In this document: positions 1 through 6,697 of the stretch, piece by piece
How positions within the stretch are numbered: position 1 is the first letter of the stretch
How the letters are laid out: every line of letters starts with the position of its first letter
DNA from: an uncultured Beijerinckiaceae bacterium
GTDB taxonomy: Bacteria > Pseudomonadota > Alphaproteobacteria > Rhizobiales > Beijerinckiaceae
DNA length: 7,566 bases
Assembly: GCA_937863205.1 (NCBI GenBank)
Contig: CALMGA010000132.1
Location: 1 to 7,566 of the forward strand
Direction: 5' to 3'
The notes under the pieces: generated by a model
Databases searched by the model: none
Seen by the model: only the letters and a program-made list of their open reading frames with translations
What the model was told of the DNA's origin: nothing
Program-made: the position numbers and the translations under genes

Positions 1-3000
1 GGGCGCATCGACGTGCTGCGCCGCGACGAGCGCATCATCATCGCCAACTTCATCCTCACCGATGAAAGCAACGAAGTCGTTCTCTTCATCCGCGAAGCGC
101 GTTTCCAGGCGATCCGCACCTCGCGGGCGGCCGATGCCGTGCGCAAGATCATCTATTCCACGGCGATCCTGGCCAGCGAGCCGACGTCGTCGCGCCTCGA
201 CCGGCCGCTGGCCCTTTCCGCTTTCCGGCACCCGTTGATCGAGCCTCGCGCTGGCGCGGTCGCGCCCGACAGGCCGATCTCGGACGATTTCGTGCTGCTG
301 GAAGGCTGGGCGACCAGCCTCGCCCTGCAAACGGCGCGCGAACTCGCCACCGCCAACCTGGTCGATCTCGACGCCATCGTGGACACCGGGCGCGTGCCCG
401 CCTCCGTCAAGCCCTGGCTCGAAGAAGTGCTGGTGTCGCTCGACCGGTCCGGCCTCGCCCACAAGGACCAGCTCGGGCGCCACATCGACCCCGAAGCGCA
501 GTTGCCCCATCCCGACGAGATCCTGCGCGCGGTGGCCCTGGAACACCAGAGCCTGTCGGCCGAACTGCTGATGGCGGCGAGCACGATGACCGCCGTCGCC
601 GCCATCGAGGCCGGCAAGGGCGACACGATCGGCCGCCCGCTGTCGGCCAAGGTGCTCGACGGATTCGAGATCGGCTCCTCGACGGCGCATGCCGCCGCCG
701 CCTATCTCGCCGACCTCGCCGGCAGGTCCGTGAAAAGCTGGCCCAAGGACCGTGCCATGCGGATCCTGCAGATCGGCTTCGGCCCGCTGAGCACGGAGAT
801 CGTGCGCTTGTGCGACAGCACCCAGGCGCGCCTCACCATCTTCGACCCCGACCGCCGCCGCCTGGAGCGGGCCCGCATGAGCTTCGCCGACCGCGGCGAC
901 ATCGACCTCCTCGACACGATGGATGAGGTGCCGGCCGCAAGCTTCGATTTCGTGCTGGCCGCCAACGTGCTGCACAAGCATCGACGCCGGCCCGGCTTCT
1001 GGGCCGGGCTGCGGCGGGCGATGGCGCAGGGCGCCATCTTCGCCGCGGTCGAGCCGGCGCCGTCCTTCTTCCGCGACCTCGTGCTCGGACTCGACGCCTG
1101 CTTCGCCGCAAGCGAGGGCAAGCACGACCCCAAGCGCGACGCCAGGAACGAGGGCGCATTCGACGGTCTGTCGGTGACCGAGGCCGACTGGCTGGAAACC
1201 ATGCAGGCCGTCAGCCTGGGCGGCGCCGAGGTCCTCCCGGTGGAGTTGGACACCGGGTCGGCCCTGCTGCTGAGCGCGCAGGTCGACGCCGAGCGGCGGA
1301 TCTGGAACGGCGCAGGCACCGCGCTGATCGTCGGCGACGGCGACGCCCAGCCGACCTCCGCCTTCGCCACGCTTCTCGCCTCGTCAGGCCTGCACGTCTC
1401 GATCCTTCTCGACGGCGAGATCGACGCTGATCGCCTCGGCGAAGCGCCGGTCTTCGCCGTGGTCTTCGCCAACGCGCCCGTTTCGGACGTGCAGGGGGCT
1501 GACGCCGGCCTCGCTCCGGTGAAGAGCCTGACGCGCCAATGCATGAACCTGAAGCGGATCGCCGACGCCCTCGGCTCGAAGCCGACCGTGCTGTGGCTGG
1601 TGATGTCGGGCGCGATCGAGGCGTCGAGCGACCGCGCCGCCGATGTCGCCGCCGGTCTTTGGGCCTTCAGCCGGACGCTCGCCAACGAGGTGCCGACCCT
1701 CGATATCCGCCGCATCGACGTCGCCCCGGCGATCCGCCCCGAAATGCTGGCCGAGCGTTTGCGCGACCTGGTGCTGTCGGGCACCGACGAGACCGAGATC
1801 GTTCTGGACAACGGCACCACTCGGGTGCTGCGCTTCGAGATGGGGGCGACTCACGAGCGCGGGCTGAACCGGGCTCAGGGCGGCCGTACCCAGGATGCGC
1901 GCGCGCCCAGGCGTGACACCCATGCCGACGCGGCGCGCCTCAAGCGCGGCGAAGGATCCGGCATCGACCGGCTGTTTTGGGATGCGATCGGGCGTCAGGC
2001 CCCCAAGTCCAACGAGGTCGAGATCGCCGTCGAGGCGATCGGCCTCAACTTCCGCGACGTCATGTTCGGCCTCGGGCTGCTGCCGGAGGAGATCCTGGAG
2101 CACGGCTTCGCCGGACCGACGCTCGGCCTCGAATGCGCCGGCCGCGTCGAGCGGGTCGGCCCCGGCGTCAAGGGGCTGAAGCCCGGCATGCGGGTGATGG
2201 CCTTCGCCAAGAACGCCTTCTCGACCCATGTGACCACGGCCGCCTCGGTGGTGTCGCCGATCTCCGACGATCTGTCCTTCGAGATGGCGGCGACCATCCC
2301 CGTCGCATTCCTCACCGCCTATCACGCGCTGATGCTGTGTGCCCGGCTGAAGCCCAACGAGTGGGTGCTGATCCACGGCGGCGCCGGCGGCGTCGGGCTG
2401 GCGGCGATCCAGATCGCCCGCTGGCGCGGGGCCAGGGTGATCGCCACCGCCGGCTCGCCCGAACGCCGTGCCCTGCTGACCGCGCTGGGGGCCGAGCACG
2501 CCTTCGACAGCCGCTCGGGCGCATTCGCCGAGGATGTGCGGCGCGTCACCGGCGAGGGCGTCGCGGTTGTGCTCAACAGCCTGTCGGGCGAGGCGATGGA
2601 GCGGTCCATCAACATCCTGCGCCCGTTCGGCCGCTTCGTGGAGCTCGGCAAGCGCGATTACGTCGCCAACACGCACATCGGCCTGCGGCCGTTCCGGCGC
2701 AACCTGTCGTACTTCGGCGTCGATCTCGACCAGCTGCTCATCGACGAGCCTTCGACGAGCCGGCTGCTAATGCGGGCGGTGATGCGCCTCTTCGCGTCGG
2801 GCGACCTGGTGCCGCTGCCCTACCGCGTCTTCGAGGCGGCGGAAACGGTGGAAGCCTTCCGCCTGATGCAGCAGTCGGGTCACGTCGGCAAGCTGGTCGT
2901 GCGCCCGCCCGACCTCGCCGACGTCAGCGGTCGGCCGCGCCACAGCTTCCACGTGTCCGCCGACAAGATGCACCTCATCACCGGCGGGTTCGGCGGCTTC

Positions 3001-4197
3001 GGCATGGCCACCGCCCAGTGGCTCGCCGCCAAGGGGGCGCGCAACATCATGCTGGTCGGGCGCAGCGGCCCGGCTTCGGACGAGGCCGGGGAAGCGCTGG
3101 CCGCGCTCACGGCCGCCGGCGTGCGCGTGCGCTCCGAAGCGCTCGATGTCGCTGACAAGGCGGCGCTCGCCAGACTGTTCGCCCGCTTCGGCCGGGACCT
3201 GCCGGTGCTCGGCGGCGTGATCCACGCCGCCATGGTGCTCGATGATGCCATGATCGCCAATCTGACGCTCGAGAAGCTTGAGCGGGTGCTGGCGCCCAAG
3301 GTTGCCGGAGCCGACAACCTCGACCGGCTCACGGGCGACCTCAAGCTCGACTACTTCGTCCTGTATTCCTCGGCGACGACGCTGATCGGAAACCCAGGTC
3401 AGGCGGCCTATGTCGCCGCCAACGGCTACCTCGAAGGCGTCGCCCGCCGCCGCCGCCGCGCCGGACTTCCCGGCCTCGCCGTGGCCTGGGGCGCGATCGA
3501 GGACGTCGGCGTTCTCGCCCGCACCGGCGCGATGCGCGACGCTCTGGCGAGCCGCGTCGGCATCAAGGGCATGATGGCGCAGGATGCGCTGCGCCTGATG
3601 GGCGGCGTGCTCGGCAATCCTTCGACGAGCCCGGAGGACGCCGTCGTCGCCATCGCGCCGATCACCTGGTCGGCCGCGCGCCAGCACCTGAACGTGTTGA
3701 AGGCGCCGGCCTATCGCAAGCTCGCCGGGCAGGACGAGGTGGCGTCGAGCGACAAGGAAAAGATCGACATCGCGGCCATGGTGGCGAGCCAGTCACCGGA
3801 CGAGGCCCGCAAGGTCATCAGCGGTCTCATCGTCGACGAGATCGCCCGCGTGCTGCGGCTCCCCCGCGAGGACGTGGCGCGCACGGTGCCGCTCTCGGAA
3901 ATCGGTCTCGACTCGTTGATGGCGGTCGAACTGGCGCTCGGCCTGGAGGATCGCTTCATCCTCAATGCACCGTTGACCGCCACCGCATCGAGCTTCTCGG
4001 TCAACGAACTGGCCGACCACATCATTGGTCTCGCCACGGGAACGCTCAGCGAGGACGAGGCGATCACCCGGCAGATGATCCAGCGCCACCTCGGCAGCGA
4101 GGCCGTGGGCGAGATCGCCATCAACGAGGCCGGGCTCCAGCAGGCGGCCGAGGCCGTCCATGCCAGAAGTCGGACCATGAAGGGCCTTCTCGACTGA
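1..4197 (+). CDS. Type I polyketide/fatty-acid synthase, C-terminal part (DH end-MT-psiKR-ER-KR-ACP), 5' truncated
   Basis: This large cytosolic multi-enzyme extends and fully reduces an acyl chain carried on its own ACP. The frame is open from base 1, so the KS, AT and most of the DH lie upstream. Domains in window positions: the end of a DH hot-dog fold (1-~180); a C-methyltransferase-like region (~600-1240) with ILQIGFGPL at 763-789, ANVLH at 961-975 and Glu at 1051; a structural pseudo-KR (~1290-1830); an enoylreductase (~1950-2910) with LNFRDVM at 2044 and the NADPH loop [15 protein letters not shown] from 2374; a ketoreductase (~2945-3690) with TGGFGGFG at 2980, an LDD motif at 3238, Lys at 3298, YSS at 3364, Tyr at 3409 and Asn at 3421; and an ACP (~3805-4035) with GLDSL, its phosphopantetheine Ser at 3913. 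A ~50-residue helical tail follows, with no thioesterase. The class is certain from these motifs. The product is unknown; a rhizobial RkpA-like lipid/capsule role is only a guess. Confidence 0.95.
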   Translation, partial: GRIDVLRRDERIIIANFILTDESNEVVLFIREARFQAIRTSRAADAVRKIIYSTAILASEPTSSRLDRPLALSAFRHPLIEPRAGAVAPDRPISDDFVLLEGWATSLALQTARELATANLVDLDAIVDTGRVPASVKPWLEEVLVSLDRSGLAHKDQLGRHIDPEAQLPHPDEILRAVALEHQSLSAELLMAASTMTAVAAIEAGKGDTIGRPLSAKVLDGFEIGSSTAHAAAAYLADLAGRSVKSWPKDRAMRILQIGFGPLSTEIVRLCDSTQARLTIFDPDRRRLERARMSFADRGDIDLLDTMDEVPAASFDFVLAANVLHKHRRRPGFWAGLRRAMAQGAIFAAVEPAPSFFRDLVLGLDACFAASEGKHDPKRDARNEGAFDGLSVTEADWLETMQAVSLGGAEVLPVELDTGSALLLSAQVDAERRIWNGAGTALIVGDGDAQPTSAFATLLASSGLHVSILLDGEIDADRLGEAPVFAVVFANAPVSDVQGADAGLAPVKSLTRQCMNLKRIADALGSKPTVLWLVMSGAIEASSDRAADVAAGLWAFSRTLANEVPTLDIRRIDVAPAIRPEMLAERLRDLVLSGTDETEIVLDNGTTRVLRFEMGATHERGLNRAQGGRTQDARAPRRDTHADAARLKRGEGSGIDRLFWDAIGRQAPKSNEVEIAVEAIGLNFRDVMFGLGLLPEEILEHGFAGPTLGLECAGRVERVGPGVKGLKPGMRVMAFAKNAFSTHVTTAASVVSPISDDLSFEMAATIPVAFLTAYHALMLCARLKPNEWVLIHGGAGGVGLAAIQIARWRGARVIATAGSPERRALLTALGAEHAFDSRSGAFAEDVRRVTGEGVAVVLNSLSGEAMERSINILRPFGRFVELGKRDYVANTHIGLRPFRRNLSYFGVDLDQLLIDEPSTSRLLMRAVMRLFASGDLVPLPYRVFEAAETVEAFRLMQQSGHVGKLVVRPPDLADVSGRPRHSFHVSADKMHLITGGFGGFGMATAQWLAAKGARNIMLVGRSGPASDEAGEALAALTAAGVRVRSEALDVADKAALARLFARFGRDLPVLGGVIHAAMVLDDAMIANLTLEKLERVLAPKVAGADNLDRLTGDLKLDYFVLYSSATTLIGNPGQAAYVAANGYLEGVARRRRRAGLPGLAVAWGAIEDVGVLARTGAMRDALASRVGIKGMMAQDALRLMGGVLGNPSTSPEDAVVAIAPITWSAARQHLNVLKAPAYRKLAGQDEVASSDKEKIDIAAMVASQSPDEARKVISGLIVDEIARVLRLPREDVARTVPLSEIGLDSLMAVELALGLEDRFILNAPLTATASSFSVNELADHIIGLATGTLSEDEAITRQMIQRHLGSEAVGEIAINEAGLQQAAEAVHARSRTMKGLLD

Positions 4198-4210
4198 GCG
4201 GCCTGATCGG

Positions 4211-4234
4211 GCGACCTTGCGGGAGCAACCTCGC
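4211..4234. terminator. Interrupted hairpin just after the PKS stop, possible terminator
   Basis: Fourteen bases after the PKS stop codon, GCGA-cc-TTGC-ggga-GCAA-cc-TCGC forms a symmetric stem: two 4-bp helices separated by a 2x2 internal mismatch, closed by a 4-nt loop. It lies between the PKS and a possible convergent small ORF, where a bidirectional terminator would be expected. No T-tract follows on the plus strand (the next bases are gaaaac). On the minus strand a TTTTC run precedes the stem rather than following it. Intrinsic termination is therefore unproven, and the stem could be chance in GC-rich DNA. Confidence 0.25.
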
Positions 4235-4296
4235 GAAAACCGGCTCGGAGGCGTGATCCGACAGCTCTTGACCGGTGGGTTGCGCCGTCGGCCCGT

Positions 4297-4557
4297 TCAC
4301 CCGGCTCCGCCGTCCACTTCCCGTCCCGAGCCGGGCAGATGGCTGGAAAGGACCCCGGCCCCAGGTGTCGCTTCCTCGTTGATGAGGTGGTGGGCGGCAT
4401 GAGCCCCGGCGGGGGGAGCCGCTGCTCGGTGACGGTCGGCAGAGGGGGCGAGCGGACGCGCGCCGGATGCCACGCGGCCGTCGCTGGTGCGCAGGCGTGT
4501 CGGCCTGGTCGAGACGGTCACGCTCGCAGCCGTCTCGTTCACATCTGGCTTGACCAT
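4297..4557 (-). CDS. Doubtful 86-aa ORF, unknown function
   Basis: An ATG at 4557 preceded by a purine-rich GGGGGTG about 6 nt upstream opens an 86-residue frame ending at TGA 4297-4299. The protein starts MVKPDVNETAAS, is rich in Ala, Pro, Arg and Gly, and ends in an acidic, Gly-rich tail (REVDGGAG). I see no membrane segment, Cys cluster or domain I recognise. Third positions are mostly G/C, as in real genes here, but composition alone gives long open frames in such GC-rich DNA. The same frame stays open upstream to 4821, and other frames overlap it. It would be convergent with the PKS and lie 217 bp beyond the stop of the 92-aa gene. I treat it as possible, not established. Confidence 0.3.
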   Translation of the reverse strand: MVKPDVNETAASVTVSTRPTRLRTSDGRVASGARPLAPSADRHRAAAPPAGAHAAHHLINEEATPGAGVLSSHLPGSGREVDGGAG

Positions 4558-4568
4558 GGCATTCACCC

Positions 4569-4591
4569 CCGGATCGCGAGAACCTATCCGG
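4569..4591. other. Inverted repeat upstream of the 86-aa ORF
   Basis: CCGGAT at 4569-4574 and ATCCGG at 4586-4591 form perfect 6-bp arms around an 11-nt centre. They sit just upstream of the purine-rich stretch before the ATG at 4557 on the minus strand. The position would suit an operator or leader structure for that ORF if it is real, but arms this short can arise by chance. Confidence 0.25.
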
Positions 4592-4669
4592 ACGCGATGA
4601 TCCCGCACAATCTCCCATATGCCCGATGTTGTGAAATGACATGCCGGCGGCAGGCCGTCCGAGCTGGGA

Positions 4670-4685
4670 CGCTGCCAGGGCAGCG
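4670..4685. other. 16-bp palindrome with 7-bp arms
   Basis: CGCTGCC at 4670-4676 pairs perfectly with GGCAGCG at 4679-4685 around a central AG. One base separates it from the next palindrome. The spacing is too tight for a good hairpin over its full length, so a site for a dimeric DNA-binding protein is more natural than a terminator. It lies 113-128 bp upstream of the possible 86-aa ORF start and beyond the 3' end of the 92-aa gene. No regulator can be named. Confidence 0.35.
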
Positions 4686-4686
4686 G

Positions 4687-4700
4687 TTCGTCGCGACGAA
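4687..4700. promoter_or_regulatory. Perfect 14-bp palindrome, possible operator
   Basis: TTCGTCGCGACGAA equals its own reverse complement over all 14 bases. Perfect palindromes with no spacer are typical binding sites of small dimeric regulators. This one is in non-coding DNA next to a second palindrome (4670-4685) and a hairpin (4729-4757). What it would control is unclear: the only candidate downstream on the minus strand is the doubtful 86-aa ORF, and no promoter elements are obvious beside it. Confidence 0.35.
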
Positions 4701-4728
4701 GCTCCAGCAACCCGTTTTGCCGGTGCCG

Positions 4729-4757
4729 GCCAGCGGCCGGCGTGATGCCGGCCTGGC
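4729..4757 (-). terminator. Strong GC-rich hairpin after the 92-aa gene, candidate terminator
   Basis: GGCCGGC (4735-4741) and GCCGGCC (4747-4753) form a perfect 7-bp stem with a 5-nt loop. An alternative fold pairs GCCAG (4729-4733) with CTGGC (4753-4757) outside a 6-bp inner stem, leaving a 2-nt bulge. On the minus strand it begins 18 nt after the stop codon of the 92-aa gene, a usual place for a terminator. No U-run follows, so it may act instead as a 3'-end stabilising stem. Confidence 0.4.
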
Positions 4758-4774
4758 GACTGGCGAGCGGCGGG

Positions 4775-5053
4775 TCAGCGGACGCCCACAACCCTCCGAG
4801 CCGGCCGCGCGGCCATCTCACTCGCCATCAACTCGTAGGTCGTTTGCAGCATCTCGATCGTGCCGCGAGCGGCACGCAGCACGTTGTTGCTCACGCGCGG
4901 TCGCACGGCCGCCAGCGTCCAGTTGGTGCCACCTTCCAGGGTTTCGCGTGGTTGTATCAGGATTTCGCTGACATGTTCGAACCCGGGACATGCTTTAAGC
5001 GAACGAAGACAGATGCCCTGCAGCTCGGTGCTGGAGCAGACCGCTCGGTTCAT
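4775..5053 (-). CDS. Conserved-looking 92-aa protein of unknown function
   Basis: I do not recognise this protein. It begins MNRAVCSSTELQG and appears soluble, with no signal peptide or membrane segment. Predicted character in order: a helix with Cys6, Cys15 and Cys22, a short strand region (SEILIQPRE), a Gly-Gly turn into a hydrophobic NWTLAAVRPRV segment, an amphipathic helix (ALR-like, residues ~58-78), and a basic tail. This alternation of strands and helices looks like a compact folded domain rather than a shadow frame. The start at 5053 is preferred over the ATG at 5059 because AGGAG ends 6 nt before the former but abuts the latter. It lies 61 bp beyond the stop of the DUF883-like gene on the same strand and is probably co-transcribed with it, hence possibly stress-induced. 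Its base composition is less GC-rich than its neighbours. Confidence 0.7.
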   Translation of the reverse strand: MNRAVCSSTELQGICLRSLKACPGFEHVSEILIQPRETLEGGTNWTLAAVRPRVSNNVLRAARGTIEMLQTTYELMASEMAARPARRVVGVR

Positions 5054-5059
5054 GACCAT

Positions 5060-5064
5060 CTCCT
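5060..5064 (-). promoter_or_regulatory. Ribosome binding site deciding the start of the 92-aa gene
   Basis: AGGAG on the minus strand is followed directly by an ATG at 5059, and then after 6 nt by a second in-frame ATG at 5053. Only the second has normal Shine-Dalgarno spacing, which makes 5053 the likely start. Confidence 0.6.
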
Positions 5065-5114
5065 GATGACGACCTGTTATGAATCCACGTGCCAACGTAC
5101 GAGGCTGGCAGGAG

Positions 5115-5486
5115 TTAGCTGCGGCTTGTCGCCCAACCGACAAGGTAGCCGATGGCGCCGGCCAGGAGCAGGGCTTCGATCGGCTGCTTGACCACCTGCC
5201 GGGCGACATGGCCGCCACCCTGCGACAGGGCGCGCTGCCCGCTCTGGTAGGCATCGGACGCGCTGCCCGGCAGGTTATCCGACAAGGATTGCACCTGTTC
5301 TTTGGCCCGGCCAAGCATGTCGCCCGCCGCTTGGCTGACGGTGGATGCCGCCCCTTTCGCTTGATCCGCCACCTGCGAAGCGGCCGACGAGGCTTGGTTC
5401 GCCGCGCTGCCGGCCGCATCGTGCGCCGACGATCTGGCCGACCCAGCAGCATCCAAGGCCGCACTCTTCATGTCGTCAGAACTCAT
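5115..5486 (-). CDS. Ala/Ser-rich membrane-anchored protein, ElaB/YqjD/DUF883-like
   Basis: This 123-aa protein starts MSSDDMKSAALDAAGS. Residues ~8-85 are rich in Ala, Ser, Gln, Asp and Lys, lacking strong hydrophobic runs, and resemble LEA-like or coiled amphipathic helices. The end is a basic VVKQP followed by a single hydrophobic, Gly-patterned helix (IEALLLAGAIGYLVGWAT) and SRS. This layout, a long polar helix plus a C-terminal Gly-containing membrane anchor, is that of ElaB/YqjD/DUF883 proteins, some of which are stress-induced and bind ribosomes at the inner membrane; that role is not shown here. The ATG at 5486 is preferred over one at 5516 because GAGG lies ~9 nt before it and the sequence upstream is repetitive leader. 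An EcfG-like promoter lies ~84 bp upstream, suggesting general-stress control. It is divergent from corA. Confidence 0.85.
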   Translation of the reverse strand: MSSDDMKSAALDAAGSARSSAHDAAGSAANQASSAASQVADQAKGAASTVSQAAGDMLGRAKEQVQSLSDNLPGSASDAYQSGQRALSQGGGHVARQVVKQPIEALLLAGAIGYLVGWATSRS

Positions 5487-5499
5487 TGATTCGCCTCGG

Positions 5500-5554
5500 C
5501 CCACGATCCGACCCACGATCCGGCCCGCGGACGGATTTGCTTGGACGGATTTGC
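5500..5554. repeat. Two pairs of short direct repeats in the leader of the DUF883-like gene
   Basis: CCCACGATCCG occurs at 5500-5510 and again at 5512-5522 (12-bp period). GGACGGATTTGC occurs at 5529-5540 and 5543-5554 (14-bp period). Both pairs lie between the predicted EcfG-like -10 element and the start codon at 5486, so they would be transcribed as 5' leader. Slippage duplication is the simplest origin; a leader structure or protein-binding function is possible. Confidence 0.8.
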
Positions 5555-5569
5555 ATGGGACGCCGACTC

Positions 5570-5594
5570 AACGTCGGGCATAAACATCTGTTCC
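5570..5594 (-). promoter_or_regulatory. EcfG-type general-stress-response promoter
   Basis: On the minus strand GGAAC (5594-5590) is followed by exactly 16 nt and CGTT (5573-5570). This matches the known alphaproteobacterial EcfG sigma consensus, GGAAC-N16/17-CGTT. It points at the DUF883-like gene, with the -10 about 84 bp upstream of its ATG, giving a leader of roughly 75 nt. The target type, a small membrane stress protein, fits the regulon. It should also drive the 92-aa gene if the two are an operon. Confidence 0.7.
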
Positions 5595-5659
5595 CCTGTG
5601 CCGATGGGCTAAAGGGTGCCCACCCTCCCGGGCCGGGACGGCGAAAGGGCGACCCCGCG

Positions 5660-6646
5660 ATGCTGACGTTCTACGGATCGGGACTGAAGAAAGCCGTCGC
5701 CGTCGCGCCGGGGGCGGCCGTCCCCGACGAGGTCAACTGGATCGACGCCTACGACCCGACGCCCGACGAGCTTGACCACCTCAGGCGGGCGATGGACACG
5801 CGCATTCCCACGCTGGCCGAACTGTCGGAAATCGAGGCATCCTCGCGCCTGTCCAGCGAAGGATCGAGCCTGTTCATGAGCATGCCGGCCTCGGCCAAGG
5901 ACGCCGACGGCTTCCCCCGCGCCACGCCGATCGGCTTCGTGCTCAACCGCAGCCGCCTGGCGACGGTCCGCTACGCCCACCTCGCGTCCTTTGAAACCCT
6001 GGCGCACCAGACCTGCGCCAAGGGCGAGCTGTCCGGTGGCGGCCTGGGGGCCACCGTGACCATCCTGGAGATGATCGCCGACCAGCTCGCCGACGTGCTG
6101 GAACGGATCGGCGGCGACCTCGATGCCATGTCGCATCAGGTCTTCACCCGAGGTCTGGGATCAAGCGGGAGCGGACGGCCGCAGCGCACCAATGCGGCGC
6201 TGGCGAAGCTGCTGCGCAGCGTCGGCGCCAACGGCGACCTGCTTTCCAAGGTCAGCGAAAGCCTGCTCGGCCTGAGCCGGATGGTGCCTTTCCTCAACAG
6301 CAAGGGGCGCGAATGGATGACGCCGGACTTCGGCGCGCGCCTCGACACGCTGGGCCAGGACACCCGTTCGCTGCGCGAGTTCGAGGAACACCTCGCCAAC
6401 AAGACGCAGTTCATGCTGGACACCGTGCTCGGCCTTGCCAACATCGAGCAGAACAACGTCTTCCGCGTGCTCACCGTCGTTTCGGTGGTGGGCATCCCGC
6501 CGACCTTCTTCGCCTCGCTCTACGGCATGAACTTCAAGACCATGCCGGAGCTGGACTGGTCGTACGGCTATGCCTACGGTTTGATCGTGATCACCATCAG
6601 CGGGCTGCTCCCGGCCATCTGGTTCAAGATCAAGGGGTGGTGGTAG
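5660..6646 (+). CDS. corA: CorA-family magnesium/divalent cation transporter
   Basis: This inner-membrane pentameric channel takes up Mg2+ and sometimes Co2+ or Ni2+. The 328-aa length is typical. A long cytoplasmic N-terminal domain (residues 1-~265, starting MLTFYGSG) has the usual acidic and helical character, including the long stalk helix that runs into TM1. TM1 (~268-288, VFRVLTVVSVVGIPP...) ends at the family signature YGMN, with GMN at residues 289-291. It is followed by the short periplasmic loop with MPEL, then TM2 (~302-322) and a basic-aromatic end, KIKGWW. The ATG at 5660 is chosen because AAGGG lies ~10 nt upstream and family members begin near here; the frame extends further 5' but that part looks non-coding. 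It is divergent from the stress-gene pair, with a 173-bp gap, and 51 bp ahead of mutM on the same strand. I see no clear sigma70 promoter and no Mg2+-sensing leader. Confidence 0.95.
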   Translation: MLTFYGSGLKKAVAVAPGAAVPDEVNWIDAYDPTPDELDHLRRAMDTRIPTLAELSEIEASSRLSSEGSSLFMSMPASAKDADGFPRATPIGFVLNRSRLATVRYAHLASFETLAHQTCAKGELSGGGLGATVTILEMIADQLADVLERIGGDLDAMSHQVFTRGLGSSGSGRPQRTNAALAKLLRSVGANGDLLSKVSESLLGLSRMVPFLNSKGREWMTPDFGARLDTLGQDTRSLREFEEHLANKTQFMLDTVLGLANIEQNNVFRVLTVVSVVGIPPTFFASLYGMNFKTMPELDWSYGYAYGLIVITISGLLPAIWFKIKGWW

Positions 6647-6697
6647 CGCCCTCGATCTTCCCCATATCGGCGGAACCCGCCACCGGAACCTGACCCC

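Noticed and set aside
702..1820. 372-aa open frame on the minus strand
   Set aside because: It is antisense to the methyltransferase region, and its Ser/Arg/Ala-rich composition is typical of a shadow frame.
1384..2676. 430-aa open frame on the minus strand
   Set aside because: It lies antisense to the pseudo-KR and ER of the synthase. It is rich in Arg, Gly, His and Asp with no domain, as expected of a shadow of GC-rich coding DNA.
1977..3155. 392-aa plus-strand open frame in another phase
   Set aside because: It overlaps the ER and KR in a different frame, and its composition is almost entirely Arg, Ala, Gly and Pro.
2767..3687. 306-aa open frame on the minus strand
   Set aside because: It is antisense to the KR, with low-complexity Arg/Gly/His/Asp composition and no RBS.
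4510..4537. Inverted repeat CGAGACGG...CCGTCTCG
   Set aside because: The 8-bp arms are perfect, but the 12-nt loop and its place inside the possible 86-aa ORF, with no T-run, give no clear role.
5090..5110. TGCCA...TGGCA hairpin between the two minus-strand genes
   Set aside because: The arms are only 5 bp with an 11-nt loop and no U-tract, too weak to call a terminator or attenuator.
5345..5659. Longer N-terminus for CorA
   Set aside because: The in-frame extension overlaps the DUF883-like gene and its promoter, reads as Pro/Arg-rich non-protein sequence, and is not needed by the family.
6669..6681. GGCGG-aac-CCGCC hairpin between corA and mutM
   Set aside because: The stem is 5 bp with a 3-nt loop and no T-run. 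GGAAC occurs here and just after but without CGTT at 16-17 nt, so neither a terminator nor an EcfG promoter is supported.
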